From NCBI GenBank assembly GCA_030624355.1, contig JAUXKG010000183.1, positions 1 through 5,739 of the forward strand: a stretch of 5,739 bases of DNA, read 5' to 3'. This DNA is from Acidobacteriota bacterium. Lineage in GTDB: Bacteria; Acidobacteriota; UBA6911; RPQK01; JADFOI01. Shown here piece after piece: positions 1 through 5,737 of this stretch (position 1 is the first letter of the stretch; the number at the start of each line of letters is the position of its first letter). The notes below the pieces were generated by a model. That model did not search any database. It saw nothing but the letters and a program-made list of their open reading frames with translations, and was not told the DNA's origin. The translations under genes were made by a program, and so were the position numbers.

Positions 1-203
1 GCGGCCAGGCCAATCGGGTTTTTGAACTCCATCCCCCAGACTTTGACCTTTAGAGCCGGAAACTGAACATCATAGAACCGTCGAAGCAAACGGCAGGCAG
101 CCGAGGATTTCGAGACCAGTGATCCTATCTTGATGGTGCTACCATGCATGAGCTCGGGATCCAAACGAAACAAAACTGGGCGGGCAATCTGATCGTAAAA
201 CAT
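1..203 (-). CDS. pyrD: Dihydroorotate dehydrogenase (quinone), class 2, N-terminal part
   Basis: PyrD oxidises dihydroorotate to orotate in pyrimidine synthesis. Class 2 enzymes are FMN-containing, sit on the inner membrane and pass electrons to quinone. Only the first 67 codons are present; the frame is open to the left edge. The peptide starts MFYDQIARPVLFRLDPELMH and ends with MEFKNPIGLA. Both parts match the family: the first is the amphipathic membrane-docking extension with its LDPE..H signature, specific to class 2, and the second begins the FMN barrel (FKNPxGLAAG in E. coli). The ATG at 203 fits the usual family start. An in-frame TTG at 212 and ATG at 236 also exist, and GGAAGG (217-222 on this strand) is spaced better for the TTG. 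The catalytic residues lie outside the window. The gene is divergent from the thioredoxin gene. Identification is confident; the exact start is less so. Confidence 0.9.
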   Translation of the reverse strand, partial: MFYDQIARPVLFRLDPELMHGSTIKIGSLVSKSSAACRLLRRFYDVQFPALKVKVWGMEFKNPIGLA

Positions 204-226
204 CTTAGTCAATCGGACCTTCCCCC

Positions 227-235
227 AGTATATCA
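227..235 (-). promoter_or_regulatory. Extended -10 promoter for pyrD
   Basis: Read on the minus strand, this is TGATATACT: a TATACT -10 box (5 of 6 to TATAAT) preceded by the TGn extended -10 element. Transcription would start near 220, giving a 17-nt leader that begins AAGG just ahead of the pyrD start. No good -35 lies 16-18 bp upstream, which is usual for extended -10 promoters. This is read by eye only. Confidence 0.5.
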
Positions 236-250
236 TCGGCCTGTATGGTG

Positions 251-273
251 TCCTCCGGTTTCACCCGGGAGGA
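251..273. promoter_or_regulatory. Interrupted inverted repeat, possible operator
   Basis: TCCTCCGGT (251-259) is complementary to ACC plus GGAGGA (263-265 and 268-273), with a three-base centre and a two-base interruption (CG, 266-267). That gives nine matched pairs. It covers the -35 zone of the pyrD promoter and ends 19 bp before the -35-like box of the thioredoxin gene, so it lies between two divergent promoters, where a shared regulator could bind. No known operator consensus is recognised. Confidence 0.3.
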
Positions 274-292
274 TCACATTCCGGAATCCAGC

Positions 293-322
293 TCGACATT
301 ACAAACAGGTGGATAGTACAGT
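293..322 (+). promoter_or_regulatory. Candidate promoter of the thioredoxin-like gene, possibly leaderless
   Basis: TCGACA (293-298, 5 of 6 to TTGACA) is followed after 18 bp by TACAGT (317-322, 4 of 6 to TATAAT, TAnnnT form). Six bases separate the box from the ATG at 329, so the predicted transcription start coincides with the A of the start codon. The AGGTGG at 307-312 lies 16 nt from the ATG, too far for a normal Shine-Dalgarno. A leaderless transcript is inferred, not shown. Confidence 0.4.
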
Positions 323-328
323 CTACAC

Positions 329-1213
329 ATGAAACAAATCGCCTTCGTCCTTTTCATGATGGCTCCTCTTCTGTCCCAGTCGACCGGCGAAAGACGTGTT
401 CTGGAACGTGTCCAGGAAATGATGGAGCAGGACGGCCGAGTGACCTTCTCTGATCTTTACAACAGTGAAGAGCTGAGCCGGGAGGAGAAGTCTTTCGTAG
501 GCCGCCTGTATGAGATCTTCTTTCAAATTCCCGCCTTTCTCAAGGCCGAGTATGAGAGCACGCAGAAAATTCCAACCATGCAGGAAATGGCGGCCAGTTT
601 CGGGATGACTCCTCAATCGGTAACCCTGCTGTTGTCGGTCATGGAATCGGATGCGCGCATGCCGACTCTGTTTGACAGGAACCCGGCAACCGGCGAGATC
701 GAATCTCTCCGGCTGGACCAGATCGAGTCCTTCATCACTCATCGCGGAACGGGCGTCAAAGTCACCCAGTGGGAGCTCCAGCCCCTTCCGCAGTTCCAGT
801 TGACCCGCTTCCAGGGTGAGCCGCTCAGCAATGGGGATCTGGTAGGGAAAAACGTACTTCTGTACTTCTGGTTCACCGGTTGTCCTCCCTGTGTGAGAAT
901 CGCACCGATTCTGGAGGATCTCAACAACCGTTACAGTAGCGCCAACTTTCAGGTCATTGGCATTAACGCCGACCGCGTTCTGGAACTGGGCACGACCGAC
1001 CAGGAAAGAGACGCCTATCTCAGGAATCATCACCTCAACTTCATCAATGCCCATCTGAACTCGGCTGCCCGGAATGCCTTCGGAACGATCCAAGTCTTTC
1101 CCACCCTGTTCTATGTCAGTCCGGATGGCACCATCTTTCGCCACCTCATTAACTTTCAGAGCCGAGAAACCCTGGATCAGGTGACTCAGGAGCTGTTGGC
1201 TGATTCCCAATAA
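329..1213 (+). CDS. Exported TlpA/ResA-like thioredoxin with novel N-terminal domain
   Basis: This 294-residue protein is probably a periplasmic or membrane-anchored thiol-disulfide oxidoreductase. Residues 1-18 resemble a signal peptide (MKQ, then a hydrophobic stretch IAFVLFMMAPLLS). Residues 150-294 form a thioredoxin fold of the TlpA/ResA/AhpC-TSA type: GKNVLLYFWFTGCPPC places the redox pair at Cys185 and Cys188, IAPILEDLN follows as the active-site helix, and the cis-proline is Pro258 in VFPTLFYV, before the DGTI turn. Residues 20-140 are not a domain I recognise. They are helical, with a helix-turn-helix-like segment (TMQEMAASFGMTPQSV, 83-98). TlpA-like proteins commonly reduce cytochrome c apoprotein or other exported thiols; the partner here is unknown. 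The ATG at 329 is the first start after an in-frame TAG at 314. The permease gene follows after 58 bp, probably in the same transcript. Confidence 0.85.
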   Translation: MKQIAFVLFMMAPLLSQSTGERRVLERVQEMMEQDGRVTFSDLYNSEELSREEKSFVGRLYEIFFQIPAFLKAEYESTQKIPTMQEMAASFGMTPQSVTLLLSVMESDARMPTLFDRNPATGEIESLRLDQIESFITHRGTGVKVTQWELQPLPQFQLTRFQGEPLSNGDLVGKNVLLYFWFTGCPPCVRIAPILEDLNNRYSSANFQVIGINADRVLELGTTDQERDAYLRNHHLNFINAHLNSAARNAFGTIQVFPTLFYVSPDGTIFRHLINFQSRETLDQVTQELLADSQ

Positions 1214-1271
1214 GGACCCCGGTGTCCAGCCCGAAAAGTGCATGTCAATTGCCAGAAGATATTGAGCCCAG

Positions 1272-2576
1272 ATGAAACTGTTTCGTGAAATGGGTCTGCT
1301 CTCTTCCACTTTCCTGGTCATTGGGAACGTTATCGGAATAGGCATATTCACGACTCCTGGACTCATTGCCGCAGAGATTGGAGCTGGAGTCTGGCTGCTG
1401 GGCGTTTGGATCCTCGGAGGCTTGCTGGCACTGATTGGGGCAGGCTGCTATGCGGTCCTGAGCATACAAATACCGAAAGCGGGTGGAGAGTACGCCTTTC
1501 TCTATCCCACCTATGGACCCTGCTCAGCGTTTCTGGCGGGGTGGACATCTCTTCTGATGGGATTCGCCGCCCCTATTGCCGCCGGAGCTCTGGGCCTTTC
1601 CCACTACCTGGTCTCATCTTTGGGCTCCACCAGCTCGGAGAACTCCCTGGTCCTGAAGGGAACCGCTGCTTTTGTTCTTCTGACCGTTACCCTTTTGCTC
1701 ACCATCGGCTTGAAGTTCGGAAATCGCATTCACTCGACCGTGACCCTCTTCAATCTGGCACTGATTGTCGGCTTTTCGGCCTGTGTGCTGGGGCGGGCTC
1801 CAATCGCTCAAAACCTGGAGCCAATTCTCGGACAAACCCATCCCGGCTTCGACTTACCCTCGTTGGCTACCGCAATTGTGATGGTAATGTTCTCTTTCAG
1901 CGGGTGGAACGCTGCCGCCTACCTGGCTGAGGAAATTCGTGAGCCGGAGCGAAACATCCCCGCTGCTTTGTTTCTGGGGACGGTAACGGTCACCCTAATC
2001 TATCTGTTGATAAACCTGGCCTATTTCAGCTCAGCGCCCCTGTCTGAGCTGGCCGGACAGGTCGCGGTGGCCGAGGTCGCGGCACAGGCCGTCTTTGAAA
2101 CCGGGGGCACCCTTCTCACCAATGTCCTGATACTGTTTTCCATTCTCAGCTCGATGACGGCCATGTCGATCGCCGGACCACGGGTTTACTTCGCCATGTC
2201 GCGAAATCGGCTCTTTCCCCAATGGCTAGCCGAAGTCCACCAGGAGAGGAAGATCCCCTTGAGGTCGATCTGGTTCCAGAGCAGCGTGGCCCTGCTGCTG
2301 ATCGCTGTGGGAACTTTGCGCGAGATTCTGATCTACTCCGGATTCATCCTGCTCTTTTTTGCCACCCTGACCGTCTCCACACTGTTTGTGAAGAGACGCC
2401 AGCTGACAGCAGATCTCTCCTTTCCTTTCCTATACCCTCTGCTGGCGGCGCTCTTTGTTCTGGTCAATTCGGCAGTACTGGTGAATGCCGCGATTTCAAA
2501 TCCGAAGGAAACTGTGGCTGGCCTCCTGACGGTAGCCTCAGGACTACCGGTGTACCTTTACTATCGAAAACGGTGA
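1272..2576 (+). CDS. APC-superfamily amino acid/amine permease
   Basis: This is a 434-residue inner-membrane secondary transporter of the amino acid-polyamine-organocation superfamily, at the family's usual length. About 12 hydrophobic segments can be placed near residues 14-36, 39-62, 84-108, 130-147, 155-172, 197-217, 232-255, 279-300, 333-348, 350-372, 384-404 and 411-428. The broken first helix carries the glycine-rich GNVIGIGIFTTPG (18-30), which binds the substrate backbone in this fold. PKAGGEYAFL (69-78) follows helix 2, and FSFSGWNAAAYLAEEIREPE (207-226) is the family's helix 6 with its EExxxPxRxIP-like loop. This pattern resembles the LAT-like and basic-amino-acid branches, but the substrate cannot be read from sequence. 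The start has only a weak Shine-Dalgarno. With 58 bp and no terminator after the thioredoxin gene, co-transcription is likely. It converges on pcm with an 18-bp gap. Confidence 0.9.
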   Translation: MKLFREMGLLSSTFLVIGNVIGIGIFTTPGLIAAEIGAGVWLLGVWILGGLLALIGAGCYAVLSIQIPKAGGEYAFLYPTYGPCSAFLAGWTSLLMGFAAPIAAGALGLSHYLVSSLGSTSSENSLVLKGTAAFVLLTVTLLLTIGLKFGNRIHSTVTLFNLALIVGFSACVLGRAPIAQNLEPILGQTHPGFDLPSLATAIVMVMFSFSGWNAAAYLAEEIREPERNIPAALFLGTVTVTLIYLLINLAYFSSAPLSELAGQVAVAEVAAQAVFETGGTLLTNVLILFSILSSMTAMSIAGPRVYFAMSRNRLFPQWLAEVHQERKIPLRSIWFQSSVALLLIAVGTLREILIYSGFILLFFATLTVSTLFVKRRQLTADLSFPFLYPLLAALFVLVNSAVLVNAAISNPKETVAGLLTVASGLPVYLYYRKR

Positions 2577-2594
2577 GTCTGTTTCCTGCCTGCC

Positions 2595-3326
2595 CTATTC
2601 CGGCTGCTGGACTCGTCCCGTCATGGGAACGAAGCGGACGCCCGTAATGAACGTTTCCCGCACCTGACCCTCGCTTTTGGTGACCAAAATCAGGTTTTGA
2701 ACACCACCTACACGGCCCACCGGCATCACTAATCTTCCATTCTCGGCCAGCTGCTCGATCAAGGGGGAAGGAATCCGACCTGCCGCGGCGGTCACCAGGA
2801 TGATGTCGAAAGGAGCCTTCTCCGGCCAGCCTGAGTAACCGTCCCCTTCACGCACCGTGACGTTGTTATAGCCCAGCCCCGAGAGAGTTTTCCGGGCCCT
2901 CTGGGCCAGCAAGGGAATAATTTCTATCGTGAGGACACCGGCTACCAGTCCTGACAAGACCGCGGCTTGATATCCAGACCCGGTTCCGATCTCCAAGACC
3001 CGGTCCTCAGGCTGAGGATCGGCAATCTGAGTCATCAGGGCAACTATGTAGGGTTGTGAGATGGTCTGATCCTGGCCGATCGGCACCGGGTAGTCCTCAT
3101 AGGCATGCGGGCGAGCCTCCGGAGGCATGAAAAGGTGCCGGGGAACCTCCTTCATGACTTCCAAGACACGCTCATTCTTTAGGCCGCGACCTTCGAGCTG
3201 GGTCTCGACCATTCGTTGCCGGAGCCGCCTGTACTGCTCCTCTGTCGTCTGAGCCGCCTCCATCGGCCGCCAGCCACAGGAAACGAACGCCAAGCCGCAA
3301 AATAAGAACATCAAGAGAGAAGCCAT
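2595..3326 (-). CDS. pcm: Protein-L-isoaspartate O-methyltransferase with export/lipoprotein leader
   Basis: Pcm methylates L-isoaspartyl residues formed by damage to Asp and Asn, using S-adenosylmethionine, and so starts their repair. From the ATG at 3326 the product has 243 residues; typical bacterial Pcm has about 210. Residues 32-243 match the E. coli enzyme throughout: VPRHLFM (61-67), the family signature PIGQDQTISQPY (82-93), SAM motif I VLEIGTGSGYQAA (110-122), the acidic ribose-binding region TIEIIP (133-138), APFDIILVTAAAGRIP (171-186) and the C-terminal VRFVPM (230-235). The extra N-terminus, MASLLMFLFCGLAFVSCGW, is hydrophobic with Cys17 in a lipobox-like FVSC, so the enzyme is probably exported and perhaps lipid-anchored. 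The reading frame stays open upstream to 3674, but that part translates short tandem repeats and is not believed. The leader lacks a basic N-terminus, so the start is not certain. No good Shine-Dalgarno precedes it. Confidence 0.9.
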   Translation of the reverse strand: MASLLMFLFCGLAFVSCGWRPMEAAQTTEEQYRRLRQRMVETQLEGRGLKNERVLEVMKEVPRHLFMPPEARPHAYEDYPVPIGQDQTISQPYIVALMTQIADPQPEDRVLEIGTGSGYQAAVLSGLVAGVLTIEIIPLLAQRARKTLSGLGYNNVTVREGDGYSGWPEKAPFDIILVTAAAGRIPSPLIEQLAENGRLVMPVGRVGGVQNLILVTKSEGQVRETFITGVRFVPMTGRVQQPE

Positions 3327-3333
3327 GGAGAAT

Positions 3334-3339
3334 AGTTTA
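3334..3339 (-). promoter_or_regulatory. Possible -10 box of pcm
   Basis: On the minus strand this is TAAACT, a TAnnnT match (4 of 6 to TATAAT) ending 7 nt before the pcm ATG at 3326. No -35 consensus is visible 16-18 bp upstream. It is listed because two other genes here have the same arrangement; on its own it would be weak. Confidence 0.25.
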
Positions 3340-3359
3340 CCTGATGTGCTTTTCAGAAA

Positions 3360-3417
3360 CTGACCTCCTGACCCCTGACCGCTGACCACCTGGCCGGGCT
3401 GACAACTGACAGCTGAC
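3360..3417. repeat. CTGAC heptamer tandem repeat
   Basis: CTGAC occurs seven times, starting at 3360, 3368, 3375, 3382, 3399, 3406 and 3413. Spacing is 7 or 8 bp except for one 17-bp step, so the unit is a heptamer, CTGACCN in the left half and CTGACAR in the right half. It lies immediately upstream of pcm, just beyond its presumed promoter. Confidence 0.8.
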
Positions 3418-3427
3418 AGCAGAACAT

Positions 3428-3455
3428 TGTCGATTGACGAGTGTCGAGTGACGAA
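3428..3455. repeat. 14-bp tandem duplication
   Basis: TGTCGATTGACGAG (3428-3441) is followed directly by TGTCGAGTGACGAA (3442-3455), with 12 of 14 identical. Within each copy the half-unit (TCGA then GACGA) repeats roughly every 7 bp, so this is a second heptamer-like family, different in sequence from the CTGAC array beside it. Confidence 0.7.
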
Positions 3456-3476
3456 TGAGAAGAAGATACCTTTCTT

Positions 3477-3558
3477 AATCCGTGTGAATTCGTGTCTCTT
3501 TAATTCGTGTAAATCCGTGTCTGTGAATCCGTGTTCTCGAATCTGTGTCAATCCGTGT
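3477..3558. repeat. AATYCGTGT short-unit array
   Basis: Seven copies of AATYYGTGT start at 3477, 3487, 3502, 3512, 3526, 3540 and 3550, four of them exactly AATCCGTGT. Spacings are 10, 15, 10, 14, 14 and 10 bp. From memory, similar 'ATCCGTGT' tracts occur in intergenic DNA of several bacterial phyla. Read on the minus strand they give the spurious leader that seems to lengthen pcm. From here to 3659 I see nothing else. Confidence 0.8.
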
Positions 3559-3659
3559 CTCCTGACCAAGAAAATAGGGGACCGGCCAACTTCGTAGTGG
3601 TGAGTCTTGGATACCTTACCAGCAAATCTAGTCTCTCGGATTCGAAACTTCCACTGTTT

Positions 3660-3739
3660 GCCCGGATTAGGCATAGGTTCTTGTCACGAAGCGCCGTCGC
3701 CTTCATCTGAGCGAAGTGAAGAAAGCGCCGGCGATGAAG
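3660..3739. repeat. REP-like dispersed repeat element, copy A
   Basis: The left part, GCCCGGATTAGGCATAGG (3660-3677), matches 5606-5623 in direct orientation at 16 of 18 positions. The core module at 3698-3724 matches 5650-5676 at 26 of 27 positions in inverted orientation. The module can pair CTTCA (3701-3705) with TGAAG (3717-3721), or CTTCATC (3701-3707) with GATGAAG (3733-3739), as expected of a REP-like palindromic element. No protein-coding signal is credible here. Confidence 0.75.
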
Positions 3740-3764
3740 TCGAGAATTCATGCACAATACGAGC

Positions 3765-3770
3765 TAGAAT
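3765..3770 (+). promoter_or_regulatory. -10 box of the TPR gene, probable leaderless start
   Basis: TAGAAT (5 of 6 to TATAAT) ends 6 nt before the ATG at 3777, so the expected transcription start is at the start codon. GAGG at 3772-3775 is only 1 nt from the ATG, too close for ribosome binding. No clear -35 is seen. The box lies 25 bp beyond repeat copy A. Confidence 0.4.
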
Positions 3771-3776
3771 AGAGGC

Positions 3777-5603
3777 ATGTGGACCCGCCTGCTGGTCATC
3801 TGCCTGGCTTCTGGGGCGCTTCTGGCTCAGACGGCTGGTGAATTCAGGCAGCAAGCCGATCAGCTGATCCGAGAAAACAAATGGGAGGAAGCGCGCAATC
3901 TACTCCAGACCGGACTCGAGCAGTATCCTGACGACTCTGAAATATTGGTTCAATTGGGCAGTCTTCTGGTTCGCTCCGGACGTGTTGCCGAGGGGGATAG
4001 TCTGCTTCGGAAGGCTCTCGATTTGCAGCCGCACAACGCCCGCGCTCTTCGAGCCGCCGGTGAAGCTCAACTCCAGCGGGGCCAGGTGGCCGATGCCATA
4101 GCCCTTTTTGAGGACTCTTTAGAACAGAACTCGCAGGACGGAGAGTCTCGCCACCGGCTGGCCTTTGCCCGCCTGGCTCAGGGAGAGGAAGGAAAGGCGC
4201 TGGAACATGCCCGTCAAGCGGTGGAAGTCAATCCGCTGGAACCCCGCTACCGCCGACTCTACGCTCTTTTGCTCGACTTGGAGGGCCAAATAGAACAATC
4301 CTACCAACAATTGAAAATCGCCTATCGGCTGGCTCCCGAGGACCCGAAGCTGCTGTTTCTATTGAGCCAGAAACGCCAGTTGAGTGGAGAGCTTTTCCAG
4401 GCCCTCGAATACCTGGAACTGGCCATCGAAACGGATCCTGAAAATCCTCTCTACCATGACCAACTGGCCTCCCTCTATCTGCAGTTGGGGGAGCAGGAGA
4501 GAGCCGAGGAGGAACGCGAGAAAGCCCGAGCCCTCCAGCAGGCCTTCGAGCAATACCTGGCGGCCCTCAAACTCTCCACCCAGGGGCATCGAGCCAGGGC
4601 TGTTGCGATGCTGGAGCCTGTCATCCGAGAACATCCCCAGTTCGTCACTGGGAAGATGCTTTTGGCCGATCTCTATCACCAGGACGGAAGACAGGACTCG
4701 GCTCTTGATCTTTACATGGAGATTCTCAAGCTGGACCCCTCTCAGTCCGAAGCCAGAGAGAAAGGGGCCTGGATCCAGGTTCGCCAGGGTTTTCTCGAGT
4801 CGGCCCTGCAGCTTCTGGAGGAATCGAGCCAACCCTCCCTAAATCGCTTCCTGATTGCCGGATATCAGAAAATGGCTCGTGGAGACTGGAAAGCGGCCCT
4901 GCAACACTTCTATCGAGTCGAGAAACTTAACCCCTTGAATCCGGGACTGTTGCAGCTCATCGGCTTCTGTCTCAATGCTCAGGGCCGAGGGGAGGAAGCC
5001 CTTCGCTATCTGGCAAAGGCCCGGAAGATTCGTCCTGGTGATGACCAGATTCGTCTGCAAATCCTGGACACCCGGCTCGACAAAGCCTTTGCACTGTTTC
5101 GTCACCACAGGTGGGAGTCGGCGCTCAAGAGCTTCCAAGAACTGCTCAGGGAAGAAGTTCGAGTCGACTACCTTCTTCATATCGCCTACTGTCATCAGCA
5201 ACTGGGGCATCTCGATCAGGCTATTCGACAATACCGGACCGCACTCGAAATTGACCCGGACGCCAGCTGGGCGAGATTCAATCTGGCCTCCTGCCTTTAT
5301 CTGCAGGGCCAGTATCAGGAGGCCGCCAAGCAACTGGAGCGGGTTCTCAGAACATCGCAGACCGCCGAGTCCTATTTTCGACTGGGCCTCTGTTATTCTC
5401 ACCTCAATCGTTATCCTGAGGCAGAGCGGCTCCTAGAGAAAGCGATGAAAATGGGTACCCAGAGCCCTGAGATCCTCTACTCTCTGGGACTGGCCCGGCT
5501 TCACAATGGGAAGATGGAGGGAACCTGGGCTCTGATCCGCCGTTCAGCGGCAGCAGGCTTCCCGCCGGCTCGAGAACTTCTGGCAAAAGCTCCCCGCTAC
5601 TAG
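3777..5603 (+). CDS. Exported tetratricopeptide (TPR) repeat protein
   Basis: This 608-residue protein consists of a signal peptide plus a continuous TPR superhelix. MWTRLLVICLASGALLAQ looks like a signal peptide cut after Ala17, so the mature protein should be periplasmic or surface-associated. About 17 helical-hairpin units follow. The first seven start at residues 20, 54, 88, 122, 156, 190 and 224 in strict 34-residue register; later ones begin near 255, 289, 323, 353, 388, 422, 462, 496, 529 and 563. Canonical TPR positions (Leu/Tyr at 4-8, Gly at 8, Ala at 20, Pro at 32) recur, as in AIRQYRTALEIDPDASWARF (482-501). Residues 240-262 are charged and helix-rich (ERAEEEREKARALQQAFEQY) and may bridge two halves. 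There is no catalytic domain. TPR proteins scaffold protein complexes; the partner is unknown. The gene stands alone between repeat copies and ends in tandem TAG TAG. Confidence 0.9.
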   Translation: MWTRLLVICLASGALLAQTAGEFRQQADQLIRENKWEEARNLLQTGLEQYPDDSEILVQLGSLLVRSGRVAEGDSLLRKALDLQPHNARALRAAGEAQLQRGQVADAIALFEDSLEQNSQDGESRHRLAFARLAQGEEGKALEHARQAVEVNPLEPRYRRLYALLLDLEGQIEQSYQQLKIAYRLAPEDPKLLFLLSQKRQLSGELFQALEYLELAIETDPENPLYHDQLASLYLQLGEQERAEEEREKARALQQAFEQYLAALKLSTQGHRARAVAMLEPVIREHPQFVTGKMLLADLYHQDGRQDSALDLYMEILKLDPSQSEAREKGAWIQVRQGFLESALQLLEESSQPSLNRFLIAGYQKMARGDWKAALQHFYRVEKLNPLNPGLLQLIGFCLNAQGRGEEALRYLAKARKIRPGDDQIRLQILDTRLDKAFALFRHHRWESALKSFQELLREEVRVDYLLHIAYCHQQLGHLDQAIRQYRTALEIDPDASWARFNLASCLYLQGQYQEAAKQLERVLRTSQTAESYFRLGLCYSHLNRYPEAERLLEKAMKMGTQSPEILYSLGLARLHNGKMEGTWALIRRSAAAGFPPARELLAKAPRY

Positions 5604-5676
5604 TAGCCCGGATTATGCATCGGTTTTCTTCACTACGCTCAGTGAAAGGTTTCTTCACTGCGCTCAGATGAAGGCG
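5604..5676. repeat. REP-like dispersed repeat element, copy B
   Basis: The element begins directly at the TPR stop codon. GCCCGGATTATGCATCGG (5606-5623) repeats the start of copy A. Two tandem modules follow: TTTCTTCACTrCGCTCAG occurs at 5625-5642 and 5650-5667 with one difference, a 25-bp period. The first forms a hairpin, TTCACT (5629-5634) with AGTGAA (5641-5646) around ACGCTC. The second (5650-5676) is the inverted counterpart of 3698-3724. The hairpins could also slow or end TPR transcription, but there is no U-tract typical of an intrinsic terminator. Confidence 0.75.
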
Positions 5677-5737
5677 GCGTGACGAAGGGCTGCAGGCGCT
5701 GCGATGACAAGGCGTGCAACGAAGGGCACCGCAGGCG
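5676..5737. repeat. GC-rich direct repeat pair downstream of copy B
   Basis: An imperfect duplication joins 5676-5698 and 5711-5737. Both start GGCGTG, contain ACGAAGGGC and end GCAGGCG, with small insertions in the second. No open reading frame with gene-like features is visible to the window edge, and the array may continue beyond it. Confidence 0.55.

Noticed and set aside
144..332. Small plus-strand frame in the pyrD/thioredoxin spacer
   Set aside because: It is antisense to the pyrD start and crosses the promoters; its peptide shows no recognisable features.
1214..1271. Separate promoter or terminator between the thioredoxin and permease genes
   Set aside because: Only a near-palindrome GGACCCCGGTGTCC with four end pairs is present, with no T tract and no paired -35/-10 boxes.
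323..1366. Long open frame on the minus strand opposite the thioredoxin gene
   Set aside because: It lies antisense to a gene with clear thioredoxin motifs, and its translation shows no domain, leader or plausible composition.
2577..2594. Bidirectional terminator between the permease gene and pcm
   Set aside because: The 18-bp gap has no stable hairpin followed by a T tract on either strand.
3477..3558. CRISPR array
   Set aside because: Units are only 9 bp with 1-6 bp between them; there are no spacers of 25-40 bp and no cas genes.
3327..3674. Upstream extension of the pcm frame by 116 codons
   Set aside because: The extension translates the CTGAC and AATYCGTGT arrays and has no Pcm homology; the family domain starts well inside the 3326 start.
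3607..3867. Small plus-strand frame across repeat copy A
   Set aside because: Its SERSEESAGDE peptide is the translation of the REP-like module, and it overlaps the TPR gene in another frame.
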